Numbered from the stretch's first letter, positions 24,843-34,693 are shown. The stretch is DNA of 64,000 bases from Pseudomonas extremorientalis (GCF_001870465.1 NZ_MDGK01000041.1:62001-126000); one strand, 5' to 3'. Made by a program: numbers and translations. The notes: a model not told the origin generated them from the sequence alone.

Positions 24843-25682
24843 ATGGCCGCGCACAATTGGATCGACCTGTCCCAGGACGCCGACACCGGCATCGAGACCC
24901 TGCGCGCGCATTTCGAAGGCCATGCGTACGACCCGCATTGGCACGACAGCTACCTGATCGGCGTGACCGAGCAAGGCGTGCAGCAATTCAACTGCCGCCG
25001 TACCCGCCACAACAGCGTGCCCGGCCAGGTGTTTCTGGTGGAGCCCGGGGAACTGCATGATGGCGATGCGCCCACTGCCGACGGCTTCACTTACCACATG
25101 CTCTATCTCGACCCGCAGTGGTTGGCGCGGGAGGTGAGCGCGGTGTTTGAAGAGGCACCACTCGATAGCCAACTGAGTTTCGCCAATACCTTGACCAGCG
25201 ACCCGCGCCTGGCCATCGCCACCACTCAAGCTTTCCAGACCCTGCACGGCGGCGAACTGCGCATCGTGCGCCAGCGCGCCATGGACCATCTGTTGGAGCG
25301 CCTCACCGGCCAACTCTACTGGCGCACCCGCTACCGCGAAGACCCGCGATTGCCACTGGTTGCGCACAAGGCGCGGGAATACCTGCACGCTCATCTGCAC
25401 GTGGATGTGGGCATGGACGAACTGGCCCTGGCCTGCGGCGTCGACCGTTTCCGCCTGACCCGTGCGTTCAAGAGCGCCTTTGGTTTGCCACCCCACGCGT
25501 ATCTGGTGCAACTGCGTCTGGCCCACGCCCGGCACTTGCTGGCCAAGGGCGAGCAACCCGCCGATGTCGCGATTGCCCTGGGCTTTGCCGACCAGAGCCA
25601 CTTGGGCCGCTGGTTCGTGCGCGCCTACGGCTTGACGCCCGCCGCGTACCGCAAGCGCTGCTCAAACCTTCCAGACAGGTGA
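24843..25682 (+). CDS. AraC-family transcriptional regulator
   Basis: 279 residues. N-terminal cupin-type sensor (HWHDSYLIGVTEQGVQQFNCR and VEPGELHDGDAP) followed by two helix-turn-helix motifs (MDELALACGVDRFRLTRAFKSAFG and PADVAIALGFADQSHLGRWFVRAYGLTPAAYR). The ATG at 24843 is chosen as the start of the cupin; a start at 24795 is possible. The LysE-type gene 53 bases downstream is the likely target, a common pairing for amino-acid exporters. Confidence 0.87.
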   Translation: MAAHNWIDLSQDADTGIETLRAHFEGHAYDPHWHDSYLIGVTEQGVQQFNCRRTRHNSVPGQVFLVEPGELHDGDAPTADGFTYHMLYLDPQWLAREVSAVFEEAPLDSQLSFANTLTSDPRLAIATTQAFQTLHGGELRIVRQRAMDHLLERLTGQLYWRTRYREDPRLPLVAHKAREYLHAHLHVDVGMDELALACGVDRFRLTRAFKSAFGLPPHAYLVQLRLAHARHLLAKGEQPADVAIALGFADQSHLGRWFVRAYGLTPAAYRKRCSNLPDR

Positions 25683-25735
25683 TACGCCGGCCAGCGAAGA
25701 TCGACGCCATCGATTGGTTTTCGGAGTCATCTGCC

Positions 25736-26323
25736 ATGTTGTCGTTTATGTTGTTTGCCTTTGTTGCCTCGATTACCCCAGGCCCAACTAATATCCTAGT
25801 GCTGAGCAACAGCGCGCGTTACGGCTTCAAGGCCGCGTTGCCCGTTATTCTGGGGGCTTGCGCCGGTGCAGCGGGGATCGTACTGCTGGTGGGTTCCAGC
25901 GTTGGCCGGTCGCTGGTTCATTTGCCCAAGCTACAAAGCACGATGCACTGGGCTGGCATTGCCTGGCTAAGTTACCTCGCCTGGCAGATTTTCAGCGCAC
26001 CCGCTGAGGGAATCGATGTGCGATCAACGCAAAAGCGACTCGGTTTACGCGGCGCCGCCAGCCTGCAATTGATCAACCCCAAGACCTGGACGATGGCCTT
26101 GGCGGTGGTCAGTGTATTCGCGGGAAGCGGTGCAGAACGCCAGGGCCGGGTGCTCACCCTGTCGCTGGTCTTTTTCCTCATTTCCCTGCCGTGCCTCACG
26201 GCCTGGGCCCTGTTGGGCGCGGCTTCGAGCCGACTCCTGCGCTCGCCGCAGGCCATGCGACGTTTCAACCGATGCATGGCCCTGCTCCTGCTGGGTTCTA
26301 CCTGGCTGAGCGTGTGGATCTAA
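25736..26323 (+). CDS. LysE/RhtB-family amino-acid exporter
   Basis: 195 residues, about six helices. SITPGPTNILVLSNSARYG is the family signature in helix 1, and LINPKTWTMALAVVS is the second conserved block. Exports an amino acid or derivative; substrate unknown. ATG at 25736 is chosen because the signature helix starts right there. The stop codon directly abuts the 3' end of a group II intron remnant on the other strand. Confidence 0.85.
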   Translation: MLSFMLFAFVASITPGPTNILVLSNSARYGFKAALPVILGACAGAAGIVLLVGSSVGRSLVHLPKLQSTMHWAGIAWLSYLAWQIFSAPAEGIDVRSTQKRLGLRGAASLQLINPKTWTMALAVVSVFAGSGAERQGRVLTLSLVFFLISLPCLTAWALLGAASSRLLRSPQAMRRFNRCMALLLLGSTWLSVWI

Positions 26324-26762
26324 ATCGGCATAGGGGGCGGCTTCCATAGGCCGCGCCCCTGCCACACCACCCGGCATGCGGGTCCGCACCGGGCGGTTCG
26401 AGAGATTGAGGTCACGACAGACGCGGAAGCCCCAAGCGATCAAACCACGCAAGATTCAGCACCCAATTGAGCGCCCATCGACTGTTATCCCACCAACGAC
26501 GGGTGTTGCATGCCACTTTCTGGGCCACCTCTCGCGCCAAGGGCCACCAACTCACGAAACACCGTCGTCCCTCGCTTCCATTGCTTGAGCTGGATCGCTC
26601 TAAGTCGATGCCGTATCCATTTGTCCATTTCACGCCAGACACCTGGTGTTTGCGACAACTTGAAGTAGGCTTTCCAACCCAGCCCTATAACGCTCTCTCT
26701 CGCGCTGTGGTCAGCTTACGGCGGGACTTTCACCCACAAGATTGCGCCTATGCTGGGCGCAC
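26324..26762 (-). mobile_element. Internally deleted group II intron keeping both ends
   Basis: On the minus strand the element starts with GTGCGCCCAGCATAGGCGCA (26762 downward), the form of a bacterial group II intron 5' end, and finishes with the domain V-like GAACCGCCCGGTGCGG...CCGGGTGGTGTG and a terminal CCTATGCCGAT (26324). Between them only the end of a maturase frame remains, so most of domains I-IV has been lost. It is inserted directly after the T-run of the autotransporter terminator, as expected for group IIC introns. Total 439 bases against about 1.9 kb for a full element. Confidence 0.75.
26412..26703 (-). pseudogene. Remnant of group II intron reverse transcriptase/maturase C-terminus
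   Basis: Minus-strand translation reads GLGWKAYFKLSQTPG, WREMDKWIRHRLRAIQLKQW, then after a one-base frameshift near 26550 EVAQKVACNTRRWWDNSR and LNLAWFDRLGLPRLS to the stop. This is the maturase C-terminal region common in Pseudomonas group II introns. The reverse transcriptase core and start are missing, so it is dead. The stop is followed by the intron's domain V region. Confidence 0.78.
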
Positions 26763-26786
26763 AAAAAAGGGAAGCCGAAGCTTCCC
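26763..26786 (-). terminator. Intrinsic terminator of the autotransporter gene
   Basis: Minus strand GGGAAGC, loop TTCG, GCTTCCC, then six T residues (26768-26763). Stable tetraloop hairpin 22 bases after the autotransporter stop codon. The group II intron remnant begins at the very next base. Confidence 0.85.
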
Positions 26787-26807
26787 CTGTTCAAGTGAGC
26801 GGGCGCC

Positions 26808-29081
26808 TTAAAAATCGTAACGCATGCCGACGTTGACACCCCACGGCTGATCGATCTTCTTGCCCTTGCTGGTTTCGAAGTCGGCATGCAGCTTGACGTT
26901 CTCCGACACCGACATCGCAATGCCAGCAGCCAACTCGATGCGTGAGCCAGACAGGTCATTGTTGAAGCTCTGATCGTTGATGAATACCTTGTTGCTCTGG
27001 TCAAACTCATGGGCCAGCGCAGTACGCAGGTACGGCTGCAACACACCGCCGCTCTCCAGCTGGATGTTCTTGCCTACCGTCACACCGGCTTTACCCACCA
27101 CCGAGCTGGAACGATCACCCTTGGCGTGCAGGCCGTTGGACAATTCATAGCTCTGCGCCTGGGTAATGGTCGCTGCCAACTGGCCGTAGGGCTCGACGAA
27201 ATAGTCGTTATCCAACTTGATGTGGCGACCCACTTCTACCGAGGCGCCCACAGCGTTCTGCGCGTAGTTTCCCTTGGCTTTCTTGCCGTCGCTCATGGTG
27301 ACGTCAACGTTGTTATGCAGGCGGTTCAACTTGGCCACGCCGTCGAAGTACAGGCCGCTTTCGGCGTCCATCCAGGTGGCATAGCCGCCCACGTAGTAGC
27401 TCTTGACCTCACCCTTGCTGCCACGGTTCAGGCTCAGGTCCGAGGTGCTGTGACCGGCCATCACACCAGCCAGCCATTGGCCATCACCACTGGACAACGG
27501 CGCATCGGCACCAATGGTGAAACCCTTCTGGGCTTGCGTGTAACCCGCACCGTTCTTGTTGGCGGCTACTTCATGCTTGTTACCGTAGCTGCGCATCCAC
27601 AGGCCATTGTTCCTGCCCTCGCTGAAGCGCAACTCACCCATGCGGGTACGCAGGATGGACGACTCACCATACAACACGGTGGGTGCGCTGTTGAACAACG
27701 CCAGTACCGAATGGGCGCCGGTGCTGGTGCCGCGCCGGGTGGGGTCGAGCAGCCAGTCTGTGCCGTCCTTCTGCAAGCCATAGGCGAAGGCGCCGATGTC
27801 CACGGTGTCACCCACCAGAGAGAAGTGTGCGTCGCCGCCCTCTGTGTGCACAACCCTGATCGGCTGGCCGCTGGCCAGTTCAGAACCGGTGGCCGCCAGC
27901 AACAGGCTGTGGTTGCCTTCCGCCTTGCCTTCAACATTGAGGAAGTCGGTCTCGTGGGTGGAGAAGTCGGTGTGCATGACGAAGGTGCCTTCGCCTTCCA
28001 GGCTTTTCACGTCCAGTTGGTAGAACTCATCTGCACCACCGAAATGCACGGCACCGCCGCCCATTTTCAAGGCCTCGACATTGCTGTCGCCCACCAGTAC
28101 CCAGTTGGATGCTTCGTTAACGCTCAGCTCGGCCACGTTCTTCAACTGGCCGGTCAGCCAGGAGCCGTTATTGAGTTGCAGCTTGGCGGTACTGCCCTCT
28201 TCCACGACAACGTCACCGACCAGGAAGCTGCGGTCGACGTTCATATTGGCGGTGGAGCCACCAATCACCTCAAGGATGTTTCCGTTGCCACCTGTCAGCG
28301 TGGAGCCGTTACGCACCTGAATATTCGCTTCGGTGCTGCCATAGGCATCCCCCTCCACCAACAGTGCAGCGCCGTTGCGTCCTTCAACGCTGGTACGGTC
28401 CAAGACCAGGGTGCTGTTGTTCAACGTGTCACTTTCGTAACTGAGGCGTACCCCGTTCTCACCGCCACTGATGCGACTGTCGGTTGCATTGGCCGTGGCG
28501 CCCCATAACAGGATACCAACGCTATCGTCGGCCGTACCATTGACCTCCGAGCCAGTAAAGTTCAGCTCACTGAACGCCGTGGCAAACGCGCCACGGGTCG
28601 AGCCGTTGATAACACTGTTGAACACGTTAAACGTAGAACCCTGCTCGGTGTGAAAGTCACGTACCGCTGAAATGCCCATACCGTTGTGATTGGTGATCGT
28701 GCTGCCTTGTATATCTGCAGTGCTACCCTGAAGACTGATGGCGGACACAGCCGAGCTTCTGGCAACGACAGTTGCTCCGTTTAACGAAATTTTCGATCCA
28801 TTGAAAGCCTGAATGTCCTGAGCGCGGGTGCCGGCGTTCAAGGTCAACTTGCCCGCATTCACGCGGGACTGGTTCATCGTTGCGCCATTGGAGGTCAAGT
28901 GGGCGTTCTCACCGATAACCCAATCGTCCTGCATGTGCCCCTGTTCAATGGTGCGTTCCATGCCTGGGTGCAGCTCGGAGCGAGCCTCCACCAGCGAAGC
29001 AGACAACATGAAGAAACTGACCACAGGCGCTTGAAGCGCCAGCGCCAGTGGATGTTTTTTAAAAAGTGCGTTGATACTCAT
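26808..29081 (-). CDS. Type V autotransporter with beta-helix passenger
   Basis: 757 residues from the ATG at 29081. N-terminal signal (MSINALFKKHPLALALQAP... to about residue 35), passenger of about 430 residues rich in short Asn/Gly/Ser repeats such as NGSTLTGGNGN typical of pectate-lyase-like beta-helices, then an autotransporter barrel (from about residue 480) ending in VNVGMRYDF with terminal Phe. Pertactin-like; possible adhesin or surface antigen, with no protease motif seen. The start is uncertain: in-frame codons at 29090 and 29111 exist. Confidence 0.82.
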   Translation of the reverse strand: MSINALFKKHPLALALQAPVVSFFMLSASLVEARSELHPGMERTIEQGHMQDDWVIGENAHLTSNGATMNQSRVNAGKLTLNAGTRAQDIQAFNGSKISLNGATVVARSSAVSAISLQGSTADIQGSTITNHNGMGISAVRDFHTEQGSTFNVFNSVINGSTRGAFATAFSELNFTGSEVNGTADDSVGILLWGATANATDSRISGGENGVRLSYESDTLNNSTLVLDRTSVEGRNGAALLVEGDAYGSTEANIQVRNGSTLTGGNGNILEVIGGSTANMNVDRSFLVGDVVVEEGSTAKLQLNNGSWLTGQLKNVAELSVNEASNWVLVGDSNVEALKMGGGAVHFGGADEFYQLDVKSLEGEGTFVMHTDFSTHETDFLNVEGKAEGNHSLLLAATGSELASGQPIRVVHTEGGDAHFSLVGDTVDIGAFAYGLQKDGTDWLLDPTRRGTSTGAHSVLALFNSAPTVLYGESSILRTRMGELRFSEGRNNGLWMRSYGNKHEVAANKNGAGYTQAQKGFTIGADAPLSSGDGQWLAGVMAGHSTSDLSLNRGSKGEVKSYYVGGYATWMDAESGLYFDGVAKLNRLHNNVDVTMSDGKKAKGNYAQNAVGASVEVGRHIKLDNDYFVEPYGQLAATITQAQSYELSNGLHAKGDRSSSVVGKAGVTVGKNIQLESGGVLQPYLRTALAHEFDQSNKVFINDQSFNNDLSGSRIELAAGIAMSVSENVKLHADFETSKGKKIDQPWGVNVGMRYDF

Positions 29082-29243
29082 TGCATACATACCCGTAAAT
29101 AGAATTCCCAAAGGAACGAATTGACCGGCACCCAGCGAGATGGGACCAAGCCTCGACGGGCTGCAGATTAGGGATAGAGGGGGAATGGGTATGTAGGATT
29201 TATCTGCGTGTGATACTTGAATAAAGAAAGCCAGCAGTAAGAC

Positions 29244-29270
29244 AAAAAAAGAGGAGCTTGTCGCTCCCCT
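29244..29270 (-). terminator. Intrinsic terminator after the first Ig-like gene
   Basis: Minus strand GGGGAGC, loop GACAA, GCTCCTC followed by seven T residues. Located 15 bases after the stop codon of the gene ending at 29285. The rest of 29082-29243 is the promoter side of the autotransporter, AT-rich with no clear box. Confidence 0.85.
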
Positions 29271-29284
29271 TTATCACTTACCTG

Positions 29285-31309
29285 TCATGCTCCAGGCCAC
29301 GGCGTACCGTCGCAGTAAACCGGCCCTGCTGAAACGCCACGCACTAAATACAAGGCTTCGGGTGAGTCCGTCGGTCCGGTGCCGATGATCGGCACGTTAT
29401 ATTTGATCACTACCGAGCCCATACTGTGGTTCGCCTTGTTGATGGGTTTGATGTACGTATCATACGGGCCGATGGATACTGTGAAGCCCAGTTGCTCCTC
29501 TTGGGGTGTAAGCGGTCCATAAGGAAATGTATCCGTAGCAGATGCAATAGGCATGGCCCCGTCATCATCACTGCAGGCCGTCCAATGCACCGTGATGATC
29601 ATGCCGCGCTTCATCAGTTCGGGATCCGGTGGAACTGCCACGCGCGCAAACCTTTGCGGTGCAAGCAACGCCCCGCAACGAATCTCACCCGGCAGCGGCG
29701 GTGTTCCCGGCACCTCTGGCAGTGCTCCCAGCACTGTCGGTTTCTGAAGGGCAATGATATTGGCATTGACGTTGATGCTCTGAGGCCCAGAAGTCGCGCG
29801 ATTGTTTGTACCGGCCACCTCGATTTGATAGTGCAGCGGAATCGTCGTATTGGAATGGCGTTGAATATAGGGCCACGGAACCCTCATGAGAATTTCATCG
29901 CCCGGCATTGCCGTTGCAGCCACCACGGGCCGGCTATCGACCAGTTCGTGCATATAGTACAGATGAATGGTGAAATCGCGAGCCGACGGCAACGGCGGAT
30001 CACTCCACAACTCCACCACGACATCAGCATCCAGGCCGTTGTCGGTGTCATCAAGTTCATTGGTCTTGCCCGACCCCTTTCCGGTCAGCACTGGCAACAG
30101 AAGATTGGTGTTGATGGGATCGGGTTTCTCTGGATAGTCCGGCCCCCCCTCGAACAAATCCAAATTGATGACTGTGGCTGTCGGGACTTTATGCGGTACA
30201 CCGTGGCGGCGTACCGTGTACTCAACCGTCAGACTGATAGGGCCAATACTGGTCCCATACAGTGCCACAAGAACCGAATAACCCACATGAAAATCGAATG
30301 GCAACGGTGCTCCACCCAAGGGGAGTGGCCCAACGTCCAGCGTGCCGTGTGTGGTGGTCAAGTGCACGATAAACTCGTCTGCCGTTCGATCAGCAGCATA
30401 AGTTGGAATGATCACCAACATGCCGAAAGATTTCGCCGTATCTGGACGATCGATCAGGCGGTCCCCTACCCCCGTCACCGACACAGCGTCCCTGACCCCG
30501 CAAGCCGTCAGCACGGGAGCTGGAGTAAGCGCTACTGAGATGGGTAACTCGAATGAGGCATCGCTCACGTTACCTGCGACATCAACGAGCCGGTATTCAA
30601 GCTTTCTGGGACCCTCCGCTGCTTCGGCCAAGGCTCGGCTATAACGCACCACCCTATCTGGAAACACCGGGCCCTGAGCGATGATTACATTAGAACCCGC
30701 GTAGGACAGTCGCCAGAAGTCACCTGAATCAGCCCCTTCCGCCGCGTAATCGGGAATCCCAAAGGGGACGCCCCCTCCAGCATCATGAGACGCCAGAAAA
30801 GTCTCGGTAAGGCTACCTGGCCAACCTGCAGGCAGCGTCAAAGCACGGGGTACGTAAGGAACGCTATCGTAGGGAGCGGTACGGTCGACCACCAAAGGCA
30901 ATTGGCGGGAGCCGGAAGGATTACCTCCCGGACCGCCCGACGTTATCTTATAGCTGACGTGGTGGAGCCCTTCTGTCAGCAGTCTCCTCGGAATTCGTGT
31001 GGAATAGAACATGGGGAGTGGAGTGGAAAAAAAAACCGGTTCGCTGACGACCAAACCTGATTCAAAGTTACCGATATCGTCAAAGTGAAGGTCTAGAACA
31101 TCCGCTCTTGCTGGGTTCATAGGGGTTGGAACCCAGGTAGACAGCGGGATATCAATCTGTAGAAACGGAGCATCTGAAGCGTCACGCGATATCAGTCCCG
31201 GATAGTTGGCCTCGTCGACCAAACCATCAATTAGCGGATCATCCAAGGCTATCGGCACGGGTGTAACACTCAGCGTTGGTTTTTTAAGGTTCCTGTTGAT
31301 ATTTTTCAT
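29285..31309 (-). CDS. Large hypothetical protein with Ig-like repeats (A)
   Basis: 674 residues, no signal peptide or membrane helix. The sequence is beta-rich with repeated Ig-like units: VSYKITSGGPGGNPSGSRQL then VVDRTAPYD, and LEYRLVDVAGNVSDASFELP, a pattern seen in bacterial Ig-like modules that end in RDxAGN. The protein downstream of it in genome order (31458-33425) has the same units, so the two are paralogues. Base composition is visibly richer in A+T than the flanks, hinting at acquisition. I cannot assign a function; surface, effector or structural roles are all open. Confidence 0.68.
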   Translation of the reverse strand: MKNINRNLKKPTLSVTPVPIALDDPLIDGLVDEANYPGLISRDASDAPFLQIDIPLSTWVPTPMNPARADVLDLHFDDIGNFESGLVVSEPVFFSTPLPMFYSTRIPRRLLTEGLHHVSYKITSGGPGGNPSGSRQLPLVVDRTAPYDSVPYVPRALTLPAGWPGSLTETFLASHDAGGGVPFGIPDYAAEGADSGDFWRLSYAGSNVIIAQGPVFPDRVVRYSRALAEAAEGPRKLEYRLVDVAGNVSDASFELPISVALTPAPVLTACGVRDAVSVTGVGDRLIDRPDTAKSFGMLVIIPTYAADRTADEFIVHLTTTHGTLDVGPLPLGGAPLPFDFHVGYSVLVALYGTSIGPISLTVEYTVRRHGVPHKVPTATVINLDLFEGGPDYPEKPDPINTNLLLPVLTGKGSGKTNELDDTDNGLDADVVVELWSDPPLPSARDFTIHLYYMHELVDSRPVVAATAMPGDEILMRVPWPYIQRHSNTTIPLHYQIEVAGTNNRATSGPQSINVNANIIALQKPTVLGALPEVPGTPPLPGEIRCGALLAPQRFARVAVPPDPELMKRGMIITVHWTACSDDDGAMPIASATDTFPYGPLTPQEEQLGFTVSIGPYDTYIKPINKANHSMGSVVIKYNVPIIGTGPTDSPEALYLVRGVSAGPVYCDGTPWPGA

Positions 31310-31457
31310 TTCTAACCGCCTATGATCTGATTTAATTTCTTACAGTCGTCTATTGCATGAGCACCACAGATCTTCCACGCAAACACTGCCTCTTGCGCCG
31401 GTTGAAAAAGCGAAACTTCCTCTCAGCACATAAGCCTCAACTTACCGCTACTAAAAA

Positions 31458-33425
31458 TCAGCTACCGTCGCAAAACCCCGTATCACCAGGGAAACAAACC
31501 TTCCCGCTCCCCGCAGACACTCGATCAATCCTGACCAGGCGATCAGTAGACTTCCCAATGGGAACGCCGCCACGCAACAAGCGATAACGTGCGTACGCAG
31601 AAGCATAGTTTTGCATCGGCTCGATTTTTTCCCAGGGCCAAACCCTTATCTTCACGCCGTTGGCTACATCAGCAGGGCTGTCTAATGGAACTTGCTCCAC
31701 AAAATCAGTCCCCGGAATGGAAGGAGGAGCCCCAGCATTGTCGGTGTAACCTTCACAACTAAACTCAATGACATCATGCAACTGGAAAGAAGCATCATGA
31801 GGTACTTGCCATATCACACCTTCACAAATGGGTGGCCGGGAATTGCATGTCAAATACTGGGCGCCCCCATGTAACGTATGTTGGATTGTCGGTGGCCTAA
31901 GTACTATCAAAGGATCAATATGAACATTCACCAACGTTGTCGGTGAGTCTTGTTCATTCACACCGTTGGTGGTCACATAGAAAACGGGGAGTTGAGGATG
32001 ATTGCCACCTGCCGTTATCACACTGCCAGGTATATCAGGCAAGAACCGGACGGGCTGGTCGAACACATCTCCCGTCTGAACAACGTAGTGAGCAACCGCC
32101 CCCACTGTTCCCCAATGAAGTGTCAACCGTTCTCCAGCAACTGGCACCATATACAGCCGTACCCAAACTTGCGCGCCCAGCGTCTCATCCCGAATATCAA
32201 GTTCATTATGTAATCCCGACCCCAGTCCAAAAACATCCACCCTCGACAACGACGTGTTGAGTCTCGCGGGCGCGTTAGCGTGGTCCTGACCGGCAATTGT
32301 CAAATCCACCCAAAAAAAATCCGAGGGCGATGGAACCGGGGGGATACCTGCGCGATGGATTTCATAATGCGCCTGTATTTGCTCCCGAACCAAAGTCCCG
32401 GGAGGCCGCAAAATGCTCCAAGGTATATCGACCCAACTTGGGAACCCCGTGATAGGTCGCGGTGGGAGAACCGGACGGCCGTCCCAAAAGAACAAGACGT
32501 TGTCCCCCGGCGCAAAGTCGTCATATTGGGTAGGGATACCCGCTGCGACGATCGCCCGTGCATCTTCGCGATCGATCAGTAGATCATCATAGGCCGGAGG
32601 TCGGATCTGGGGACGCGGTAGATTGCTGGGGATGGCAAGCAGGTTGACCTGGAACGTCAGCGGGGCGCTTAATCCGGAAAAGTTACCAGCGCGATCATAC
32701 AAACGATATTGCAGGTGGTTTGTACCGTTTCTGAGTGTGCGAAACACGCCTGAAGAAACTCTCAAGATCAAGGGTGCATCAATGAAATCGAAGGTTTCAC
32801 GCCCCTTCAGGATCGCCGGCACCGGGGGTACATTATGATCCAGGTAGTATCCGATCTCATCGCGCCCGGCCCTGTCGATGTAGTCGGGTACCAGAAATTC
32901 AATGGTCGGGTTGGCAGCAAGTACATCCTCAGTGATGCCCGTCAAGGCAATATCCGGGTCAACGAATTGAGCTGTTTCGTCCGGATCAATAAATCGAGGA
33001 GGGTTGTTATCAACAGTGAGCTTGGAAGGCTGTGATGGAACGCTAAAGCCAGTTTCGTCCACAATTGTGAAGTAAACATGAGCGACCGCATCAATTTCCC
33101 GCATGTAATCGGCAGGTACATACAGAGAATAGGGAAAGTCCGCCGGGTTCAGTGGGCCGGTGAACGGATGCTCGTCGGCCAATACATCGATCCCTTGAAT
33201 CCGCCACCACAGTTTAAGCGTCTCGACTCGACCCTGCGATGGACCCGGAATCCATTGAGGAATGCGACACTCCAAGGGTGCTAGCGAGACGGAAAGACGA
33301 ATCAGGCCATCAGGATCAGTTGGATCTACCCCAACAATTTCTTCAAAGTCTCCATGCATATTAACCCCCGCAGCAGCATGCAGCAGGACGGTCTGATGTG
33401 ACACGAACGGGCTGGAAGCGGGCAT
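31458..33425 (-). CDS. Large hypothetical protein with Ig-like repeats (B)
   Basis: 655 residues from ATG 33425, which has GGAG 8 bases upstream; the frame is open 30 codons further but without a ribosome site. Beta-rich with Ig-like units, e.g. LTVDNNPPRFIDPDE and LQYRLYDRAGNFSGLSAPLTFQV, parallel to VDRTAP and DVAGN units in the neighbouring protein A. No signal peptide. Two Cys residues close together (LTCNSRPPICEGVIW) and one Cys pair at the end. Same strand as protein A with 148 bases between, so they may be one transcript. Function unknown. Confidence 0.66.
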   Translation of the reverse strand: MPASSPFVSHQTVLLHAAAGVNMHGDFEEIVGVDPTDPDGLIRLSVSLAPLECRIPQWIPGPSQGRVETLKLWWRIQGIDVLADEHPFTGPLNPADFPYSLYVPADYMREIDAVAHVYFTIVDETGFSVPSQPSKLTVDNNPPRFIDPDETAQFVDPDIALTGITEDVLAANPTIEFLVPDYIDRAGRDEIGYYLDHNVPPVPAILKGRETFDFIDAPLILRVSSGVFRTLRNGTNHLQYRLYDRAGNFSGLSAPLTFQVNLLAIPSNLPRPQIRPPAYDDLLIDREDARAIVAAGIPTQYDDFAPGDNVLFFWDGRPVLPPRPITGFPSWVDIPWSILRPPGTLVREQIQAHYEIHRAGIPPVPSPSDFFWVDLTIAGQDHANAPARLNTSLSRVDVFGLGSGLHNELDIRDETLGAQVWVRLYMVPVAGERLTLHWGTVGAVAHYVVQTGDVFDQPVRFLPDIPGSVITAGGNHPQLPVFYVTTNGVNEQDSPTTLVNVHIDPLIVLRPPTIQHTLHGGAQYLTCNSRPPICEGVIWQVPHDASFQLHDVIEFSCEGYTDNAGAPPSIPGTDFVEQVPLDSPADVANGVKIRVWPWEKIEPMQNYASAYARYRLLRGGVPIGKSTDRLVRIDRVSAGSGKVCFPGDTGFCDGS

Positions 33426-33592
33426 TTTCGGGCTCCTATCTTTGGTGACGTGAAAGGAGTAAACACCCGTCGCCAATACCGCGAAACTGTCAGAATTAAC
33501 AGGTAGCCCGACCATTCGTCACTTTAAGAAAAGCCCCGCGCCCCAGACATTACTCCATTCCCGCTTGACGACCTTTCGCGATTAGTGTCTCC

Positions 33593-33606
33593 TGAAACCG
33601 GTTTCA
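33593..33606. promoter_or_regulatory. PtxS-type operator before ptxS
   Basis: Perfect 14-base palindrome TGAAACCGGTTTCA, identical to the published PtxS recognition sequence. It lies 57 bases before the regulator's GTG start, consistent with autorepression. A second identical copy is at 34694. Confidence 0.88.
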
Positions 33607-33662
33607 AACCTTGTATTTCCTGTAACACGCTAAATAAATCCTAATAAGAAAGGCCCATAACC

Positions 33663-34676
33663 GTGACGTCATTTTCCGCCGCCCAACGCAGCCGCGTGAC
33701 CATGCTCGACGTCGCCGAGCGCGCTGGCGTATCCAAGGCCAGTGTGTCGCGCTTTATCGGCGACGACCGCGCCCTGCTCTCCGATGCCATCGCCCGGCGC
33801 ATCGAACAGGCCATCGACGAACTCGGCTACCGCCCCAACCAGATGGCCCGTGGTTTGAAGCGCGGGCGCACGCGCCTGATCGGCATGCTGGTAGCCGATA
33901 TCCGCAACCCCTATTCCATTGCCGTGATGCACGGCGCCGAGACCGCCTGCCGCCAGCACGGCTACAGCCTGGTGGTGTGCAACACCGACCGCGATGACGA
34001 ACAGGAGCGCCAGCACCTGGCGGCGTTGCGTTCGTACAACATCGAAGGGCTGATCGTGAATACCCTCGGCCATCACTTGGACCAATTGCTGGAACTGCAA
34101 CGGGAAATGCCCTTGGTGCTGGTGGACCGCAAGGTCGAGCCGCTGCACAGCGACCTGGTCGGCCTGGACAACCCGGCGGCGGTGCGTATGGCCGTGGAAC
34201 ACCTCGAGCGACAGGGTTACCGCGATGTGCTGATGGTCAGTGAAGCCACCGATGGCACCAGTTCGCGCCTGGAGCGCCTGGACAGTTTCAAGGCTGAAAT
34301 CGCCAGCCGCCCGGCATTGACCGGCGCTGTGCTGGCGTTGGATGAAACACTGCAACAACACCTGCACACCTTTCTTGCCAAACCTGGCCCCAAGGCACTG
34401 TTCTGTGCCAACGGCGTGGCGGCGCTGGCCTGCACCCGTGCGCTGAAGAACCTGGGTTGCAACCTGTTCGACGACATCGGCCTGATCGCCCTGGATGACC
34501 TGGACTGGTACCCGCTGGTAGGCACGGGTATTACCGCCCTCGCCCAGCCGACCGCATCCATCGGTGCAACGGCATTCGATTGCCTGCTCAAGCGCTTGCG
34601 CGGCGATACCGAGCCAACACGTACCCTGGATTTCCTGCCCGAGCTGATCGTCCGTGGTTCGACCCGGCCCCTCTAA
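33663..34676 (+). CDS. ptxS: LacI-family regulator PtxS
   Basis: 337 residues. N-terminal LacI helix-turn-helix VTMLDVAERAGVSKASVSRF, hinge helix about residues 45-60, then a periplasmic-binding-protein-like effector domain. In Pseudomonas PtxS represses ptxS and the kgu operon and is released by 2-ketogluconate. Identity rests on the downstream kguEKTD genes and the two exact operators. Starts with GTG behind AGAAAGG. Unlike P. aeruginosa, no divergent ptxR lies upstream; the Ig-like gene is there instead. Confidence 0.9.
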   Translation: MTSFSAAQRSRVTMLDVAERAGVSKASVSRFIGDDRALLSDAIARRIEQAIDELGYRPNQMARGLKRGRTRLIGMLVADIRNPYSIAVMHGAETACRQHGYSLVVCNTDRDDEQERQHLAALRSYNIEGLIVNTLGHHLDQLLELQREMPLVLVDRKVEPLHSDLVGLDNPAAVRMAVEHLERQGYRDVLMVSEATDGTSSRLERLDSFKAEIASRPALTGAVLALDETLQQHLHTFLAKPGPKALFCANGVAALACTRALKNLGCNLFDDIGLIALDDLDWYPLVGTGITALAQPTASIGATAFDCLLKRLRGDTEPTRTLDFLPELIVRGSTRPL

Positions 34677-34693
34677 AAAATTTTGAACAAAAA

